Shown here in pieces: positions 22,485-25,860 of a stretch of 25,860 nucleotides of DNA (position 1 is its first letter; the number at the start of each line of letters is the position of its first letter). Source of the stretch: JBAUHN01 sp049680295 (GTDB lineage: Bacteria; Pseudomonadota; Alphaproteobacteria; Rhodobacterales; Rhodobacteraceae); NCBI GenBank assembly GCA_049680295.1, contig JBAUHN010000184.1:1-25860 (forward strand). Direction: 5' to 3'. The position numbers were made by a program, and so were the translations under genes. The notes under the pieces were generated by a model that worked only from the letters and a program-made list of their open reading frames with translations, did not search any database and was not told the origin of the DNA.

Positions 22485-23561
22485 ATGAACGGTGTTATCG
22501 CAAATCAGGGCATCGCGAACATGATTGCTACACGCCAGATTGCAGCTGATCCGGCTGTGACACCGGCGCAAATTCAACCCGCCAGCCTTGACCTGCGTCT
22601 GGGAAAAATCGCTTACCGGGTGCGGGCGTCCTTTCTTGCCGGGCATGGGGCCAAAGTGTCCGAGCGGTTGGCTGAATTTGAAATGCATCAGGTCGACCTG
22701 AGCCAGGGTGCGGTTCTGGAAAAGGGTTGCGTCTATGTGGTCCCGCTGATGGAAACACTGGCCCTGCCCGCCAATGTTCAGGCCGTTTGCAACGCCAAAA
22801 GCTCAACCGGCAGGCTGGACCTGCTGACGCGCACCATCACCGATGGCGGTACTGAATTTGACCGCGTCTCGCCCGGCTATTGCGGCCCGCTTTTTGCAGA
22901 AATTTGCCCAAGGTCGTTTTCGGTACTGGTCCGTCCGGGCATGCGACTGAATCAGATCAGATTTCGCACTGGTCACGCGGTGCTGGATGACGATGCCCTG
23001 ACAGCGCTGCACGCAAAAACGTCTTTGGTTGATGGCGACGCGGTGATTGATGACGGTTTGGGGTTTTCAGTTGATTTGCGCCTGCAAGGCACCACATTGG
23101 TCGGATACCGCGCCAAGCCGCACACCGGCGTTATTGATCTTGATAATATCGGCCATTATCAGCCGAGCGACTATTGGGAAGAGGTCCACAGCGACAATGG
23201 GCAGATCATTCTTGACCCCGGTGCCTTTTATATTCTGGTCAGCCGCGAGGCGGTGACGATCCCGCCGCAATACGCCGCGGAAATGGCACCTTATCTGGCA
23301 ATGGTTGGCGAATTTCGCGTGCATTACGCAGGTTTTTTTGATCCCGGTTTTGGGTTTGATGCCGCAGGTGGTGCCGGATCACGCGGCGTGCTTGAGGTGC
23401 GCTGCCACGAAGCGCCGTTTGTGCTGGAACACGGTCAGGTCGTGGGCCGGTTGATTTACGAGCGGATGGCAGAGACGCCAACCATGCTATATGGCAGCGG
23501 CATTGCATCGAACTACCAAGGTCAGGGCCTGAAGTTGTCCAAGCACTTTGCCGCACCATAA
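22485..23561 (+). CDS. dcd: dCTP deaminase, double-domain form
   Basis: The 358-residue protein is about twice the length of E. coli Dcd (193) and contains two Dcd-like halves. The first has QPASLDLRLGKIAYRV (about 26-41) and SSTGRLDLLTRTITDGGTEFD. The second has FSVDLRLQG (about 195) and GEFRVHYAGFFDPGFGFDAAGGAGSRGVLEVR. Enzymes of this type convert dCTP to dUTP, the precursor of dTMP; the alphaproteobacterial form is typically this fused one. AAGGGACGGG precedes the ATG at 22485. Which half holds the active centre cannot be settled by eye. Confidence 0.85.
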   Translation: MNGVIANQGIANMIATRQIAADPAVTPAQIQPASLDLRLGKIAYRVRASFLAGHGAKVSERLAEFEMHQVDLSQGAVLEKGCVYVVPLMETLALPANVQAVCNAKSSTGRLDLLTRTITDGGTEFDRVSPGYCGPLFAEICPRSFSVLVRPGMRLNQIRFRTGHAVLDDDALTALHAKTSLVDGDAVIDDGLGFSVDLRLQGTTLVGYRAKPHTGVIDLDNIGHYQPSDYWEEVHSDNGQIILDPGAFYILVSREAVTIPPQYAAEMAPYLAMVGEFRVHYAGFFDPGFGFDAAGGAGSRGVLEVRCHEAPFVLEHGQVVGRLIYERMAETPTMLYGSGIASNYQGQGLKLSKHFAAP

Positions 23562-23645
23562 CACGCTGAATACAGTAAACAATTCACGCATCCGACAGAC
23601 GAAAGCGTGTTCCACACCCAGCAGGAAATCCATCATCGCGGCGGC

Positions 23646-23873
23646 TTAGCCCGCCTGATTGGCGGCCCGTTTTGCACGGCGTTGTTCACGCACTTGCTGC
23701 TTTGTCAAACCGCCTGCCGAGGGACCCGGCGTGGCGCCACCCTCCATTTGCGCGGTTTGCTTGGGCGCGGGTTTTCGACCCAGCGACGACGCCTTGTCCA
23801 ACCCGGCGTTTACACCCTTGTTCACCAGCTTGCGTGTCAGCTGATTCATAATCATGCGGATAATCTGATCCAT
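23646..23873 (-). CDS. Small basic hypothetical protein
   Basis: The 75-residue protein starts MDQIIRMIMNQLTRKLVNKG, a likely amphipathic helix, and ends in a basic Lys/Arg/Gln-rich segment (TKQQVREQRRAKRAANQAG). A Pro/Gly/Ala-rich middle links the two. AGAGGG lies just upstream of the ATG at 23873, and the third codon positions look coding-like. I do not know a function. It lies 75 bp downstream of scpB on the same strand, either as a terminal operon gene or from its own promoter near 23912. Confidence 0.65.
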   Translation of the reverse strand: MDQIIRMIMNQLTRKLVNKGVNAGLDKASSLGRKPAPKQTAQMEGGATPGPSAGGLTKQQVREQRRAKRAANQAG

Positions 23874-23906
23874 CTTGTGCCCTCTTTGTGACTTGCCTCA
23901 CCTCTA

Positions 23907-23915
23907 TATATAGCA
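23907..23915 (-). promoter_or_regulatory. Candidate extended -10 element of the small basic protein gene
   Basis: On the minus strand, TGCTATATA gives a TG-N extended -10 with a TATATA hexamer, unusually AT-rich here. Transcription would start near 23900, leaving a leader of about 27 nt. No good -35 box is seen, as is usual for extended -10 promoters. Confidence 0.35.
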
Positions 23916-23947
23916 GGGAATATGGCGATTTTTAGGTTATTTCGTTC

Positions 23948-24604
23948 TCAGTCCTCAAACAGCTCGCTTTGGCCTTCGACATCTTCCTCGTCCTCGTCGC
24001 CCTGATCGCCGAGCACCAAGGCACCGGGCGGTGGTCGGTTTTCCAGCAATCCAGCGGATCGCAATTCTTTCAATCCGGGCAGATCGCGTGCGGTTTCCAA
24101 CCCGAAATGATCCAGGAACCCTTGGGTTACAACAAAGGTGACAGGTCTGCCCGGCGTCATTTTGCGGCGCCCAAATCGGATCCATTCCATCTCAAGCAAC
24201 TGGTCCACGGTGCCGCGCGACACGGATACACCGCGAATTTCCTCAATTTCGGCGCGGGTTGCTGGTTGGTGGTAGGCGATGATCGCCAAAGTCTCGATCG
24301 CAGCGCGGCTTAGCTTGCGGGTCTCGACGGTTTCCTTTTGCATCAGAAACCCCAGATCAGGGGCTGTACGTATTGCCCAGGCGTCGCCAACCTTCATTAC
24401 CGTGACGCCGCGCCCCTCATAGCGTTTGCGCAGGTAAACCAGCGCTTCGGCAGGATCGCAGCCATGTGGCATCCGCGCCTTAAGTTCGGCCAGAGTGACA
24501 GGTTCAGAGGTGGCAAAAAGCACCGCTTCGACCATGCGTTCCTGTTCCGCAATTGGCGGCGCTTCAAACAGGCTTTGTTCTTTTTCTTCAATCTCTTCAG
24601 TCAC
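23948..24604 (-). CDS. scpB: Segregation and condensation protein B
   Basis: The 218-residue protein is ScpB, a winged-helix protein that forms the SMC-ScpA-ScpB condensin. Conserved stretches are MVEAVLFATSEPVTLAEL, YEGRGVTVMKVGDAWAIRT, AIETLAIIAYHQPATRAEIEEIRGV and LLEMEWIRFGRRKMTPGRPVTFV. The start codon is GTG at 24604, overlapping the scpA stop as GTGA, so translation is coupled. The last 40 residues are acidic and less conserved. It helps condense and segregate the chromosome. Confidence 0.94.
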   Translation of the reverse strand: MTEEIEEKEQSLFEAPPIAEQERMVEAVLFATSEPVTLAELKARMPHGCDPAEALVYLRKRYEGRGVTVMKVGDAWAIRTAPDLGFLMQKETVETRKLSRAAIETLAIIAYHQPATRAEIEEIRGVSVSRGTVDQLLEMEWIRFGRRKMTPGRPVTFVVTQGFLDHFGLETARDLPGLKELRSAGLLENRPPPGALVLGDQGDEDEEDVEGQSELFED

Positions 24605-25392
24605 GCAGCTGGTCCCTTTTTGCGCAATTCGATGGGCGCGAATGTCGCCGATTGTCTGATTTCCAAATGGCCTTCCTTGACCAATTCAAGCGAGGCGGCA
24701 AAGGTCGACGCCGTGGCGGACCGTCTGCGCATCGGATCCAGTTCCCAGCCTTCGGGCAGATAGCTGGAAATATCGGTCCAATCGCCGGAAAAGCCAATCA
24801 GTCCGCGCAGGCGTTCAAGCGCCGCATCCATTGTGAAAACAGCCTCTCGGTCCATGACAAAGGGGCGAAATTCGTCGCGGGTTCTGATCCGCGCATAGCC
24901 CTGCATCAGGTCCAGCAAAGTTGCCGTGTGGGTGATTTGTTTGACGCGCGTGACCTTTTCGCCAATGCCACGTGCAAAGAAATCGCGCCCCAGATGGTCA
25001 CGTGCCATCAGCCGTGCCGCAGCGTCGCGCATGGCTTGCAGGCGTTCCAGCTGAAACGCCAGATGGGCGGCCAGCTCTTCGCCCGAGGGTCCGTCTTCGG
25101 TGGGATCAGGTGGTAGCAGCAGGCGTGATTTCAGGAACGCGAGCCATGCGGCCATCACCAGATAATCTGCGGCCAGTTCCAATCGCAACGCTTTGGCGCG
25201 TTCGACAAAGGCAAGATATTGCCGAGCCAGCGCCAGCACCGATATTTTGCGCAGATCGACCTTCTGGGTCCGGCTGAGGGTCAGCAGCAAATCAAGCGGC
25301 CCCTCGAACCCGTCGACATCAATAATCAGCGCCTCGGCGGCCAGCCGATCCGCGACAGAAACCGTGTCTTCCTGGAATATATTGTCAGTCAT
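24601..25392 (-). CDS. scpA: Segregation and condensation protein A
   Basis: The 263-residue kleisin-type protein bridges the SMC heads. It has the N-terminal FEGPLDLLLTLSRTQKVDLRKISVLALARQYL and the later DYLVMAAWLAFLKSRLLLPPDP that mark ScpA. It overlaps nagZ upstream by 8 bp and scpB downstream by 4 bp, forming a tightly coupled nagZ-scpA-scpB set. This order is common in Rhodobacterales. Confidence 0.95.
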   Translation of the reverse strand: MTDNIFQEDTVSVADRLAAEALIIDVDGFEGPLDLLLTLSRTQKVDLRKISVLALARQYLAFVERAKALRLELAADYLVMAAWLAFLKSRLLLPPDPTEDGPSGEELAAHLAFQLERLQAMRDAAARLMARDHLGRDFFARGIGEKVTRVKQITHTATLLDLMQGYARIRTRDEFRPFVMDREAVFTMDAALERLRGLIGFSGDWTDISSYLPEGWELDPMRRRSATASTFAASLELVKEGHLEIRQSATFAPIELRKKGPAA

Positions 25393-25860
25393 GTCCCTGC
25401 CCGCTCAACAGCGTCTCAAGCTGGGCGTTCAGGTCGACAATGTCAATATCATCGGGGGGTGTCCGCGCCGCCAAGGCACGGGCAGCGCGGGTCATCGCGG
25501 CGGGCGTCATCACCCCACTGGCCTCGGCAACCTGCGCCCGGTCGGCCAGCGTGCCATTGCACGCAAGGATCACGTCGCATCCCGCCGCCAGCGCATCGCG
25601 GCAAAGATCGCCCAACGTGCCGCTGAGCGCCTTCATCGAGATGTCATCGGTCATGATCAGCCCGTCAAAGCCAATCTTGTCGCGAATAGTGGTCATCACT
25701 GTGTGCGATAGGGTCGCAGGCCGATCATCCAACGCCTCATAAACCAGATGCGCCGTCATCCCCATTGGCAGATCATTCAGAGCCTTGAAGGGGGCGAAAT
25801 CGCATTCTACCAGCCTATCCAAGCCTTCGGCCACATGCGGCAGATCGAAATGACTGTCCA
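25385..25860 (-). CDS. nagZ: Beta-N-acetylhexosaminidase NagZ, 5' part outside the window
   Basis: The frame is open from the window edge (first residues DSHFDLPHV) to a TGA at 25385-25387, giving the last 158 residues of a glycoside hydrolase family 3 NagZ. The nucleophile motif is visible in GLIMTDDISMKAL, preceded by FAPFKALNDLPMGMTAHLVY. NagZ removes GlcNAc from anhydro-muropeptides in peptidoglycan recycling. An internal Met at 25834 is not the start, because conserved NagZ sequence continues upstream of it. The stop overlaps the scpA start. Confidence 0.93.
   Translation of the reverse strand, partial: DSHFDLPHVAEGLDRLVECDFAPFKALNDLPMGMTAHLVYEALDDRPATLSHTVMTTIRDKIGFDGLIMTDDISMKALSGTLGDLCRDALAAGCDVILACNGTLADRAQVAEASGVMTPAAMTRAARALAARTPPDDIDIVDLNAQLETLLSGQGHD

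Noticed and set aside
23560..23611. AACACGCT/AGCGTGTT inverted repeat after dcd as a terminator
   Set aside because: The 8-bp arms are separated by 36 nt and lack a T-tract, so a terminator is not supported; chance is likely.
1..25860. CRISPR array, insertion sequence, prophage or toxin-antitoxin pair
   Set aside because: No regularly spaced repeats, transposase, integrase, phage structural gene or recognisable toxin-antitoxin pair was seen on either strand.

Overview
The window looks like a chromosomal segment of a marine alphaproteobacterium of the Rhodobacterales (Roseobacter group). The evidence is the conserved block bamE / DUF177-rpmF-plsX-fabH-ihfA-merR, the overlapping nagZ-scpA-scpB genes, an alphaproteobacterial Fur/Mur regulator, a double-domain dCTP deaminase and moderately GC-rich codon use. 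This placement is inferred from gene content and protein character, not from a database search.

Layout. 1-759: 3' part of an EamA/DMT permease (minus strand). 955-1859: glycine-rich DUF533/TerB-like protein with a strong terminator. 2046-3362: DEAD-box RNA helicase (minus). 3714-4124: Fur/Mur-type metalloregulator, convergent with a LacI-family regulator (4132-5169, minus). 5188-8379: an accessory catabolic module made of a candidate LacI operator, a small ORF, a perfect GC-rich inverted repeat, a SauS-like acylating (sulfo)acetaldehyde dehydrogenase and a translationally coupled SauT-like acyl-CoA synthetase. A second DMT permease follows (8511-9380). 9449-11263: enolase, then a GNAT acetyltransferase 3 bp downstream. 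11284-12408: anmK (minus), divergent from tyrS (12474-13727), which is followed by an SDR dehydrogenase (13749-14504). 14555-17713 (minus): Uup-type ABC-F ATPase, OlsB-type ornithine lipid acyltransferase and BamE. 17804-22284 (plus): DUF177, L32, PlsX, FabH, IHF-alpha and a MerR-type regulator. 22341-22417: tRNA-Pro(GGG). 22485-23561: dCTP deaminase. 23646-25860 (minus): small basic protein, scpB, scpA and the 3' part of nagZ.

How the genes work together. Most of the window is housekeeping: fatty acid and phospholipid initiation coupled to L32, chromosome condensation (ScpAB), muropeptide recycling (NagZ and AnmK), translation (TyrRS, tRNA-Pro, L32, ABC-F), glycolysis and outer-membrane assembly. 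The most distinctive part is the LacI-sORF-SauS-SauT region. It is best read as conversion of sulfoacetate (or a related short acid) to sulfoacetyl-CoA and then sulfoacetaldehyde, feeding an Xsc enzyme encoded elsewhere. I found no CRISPR array, insertion sequence, prophage or integrase, and no clearly novel defence or mobile system.
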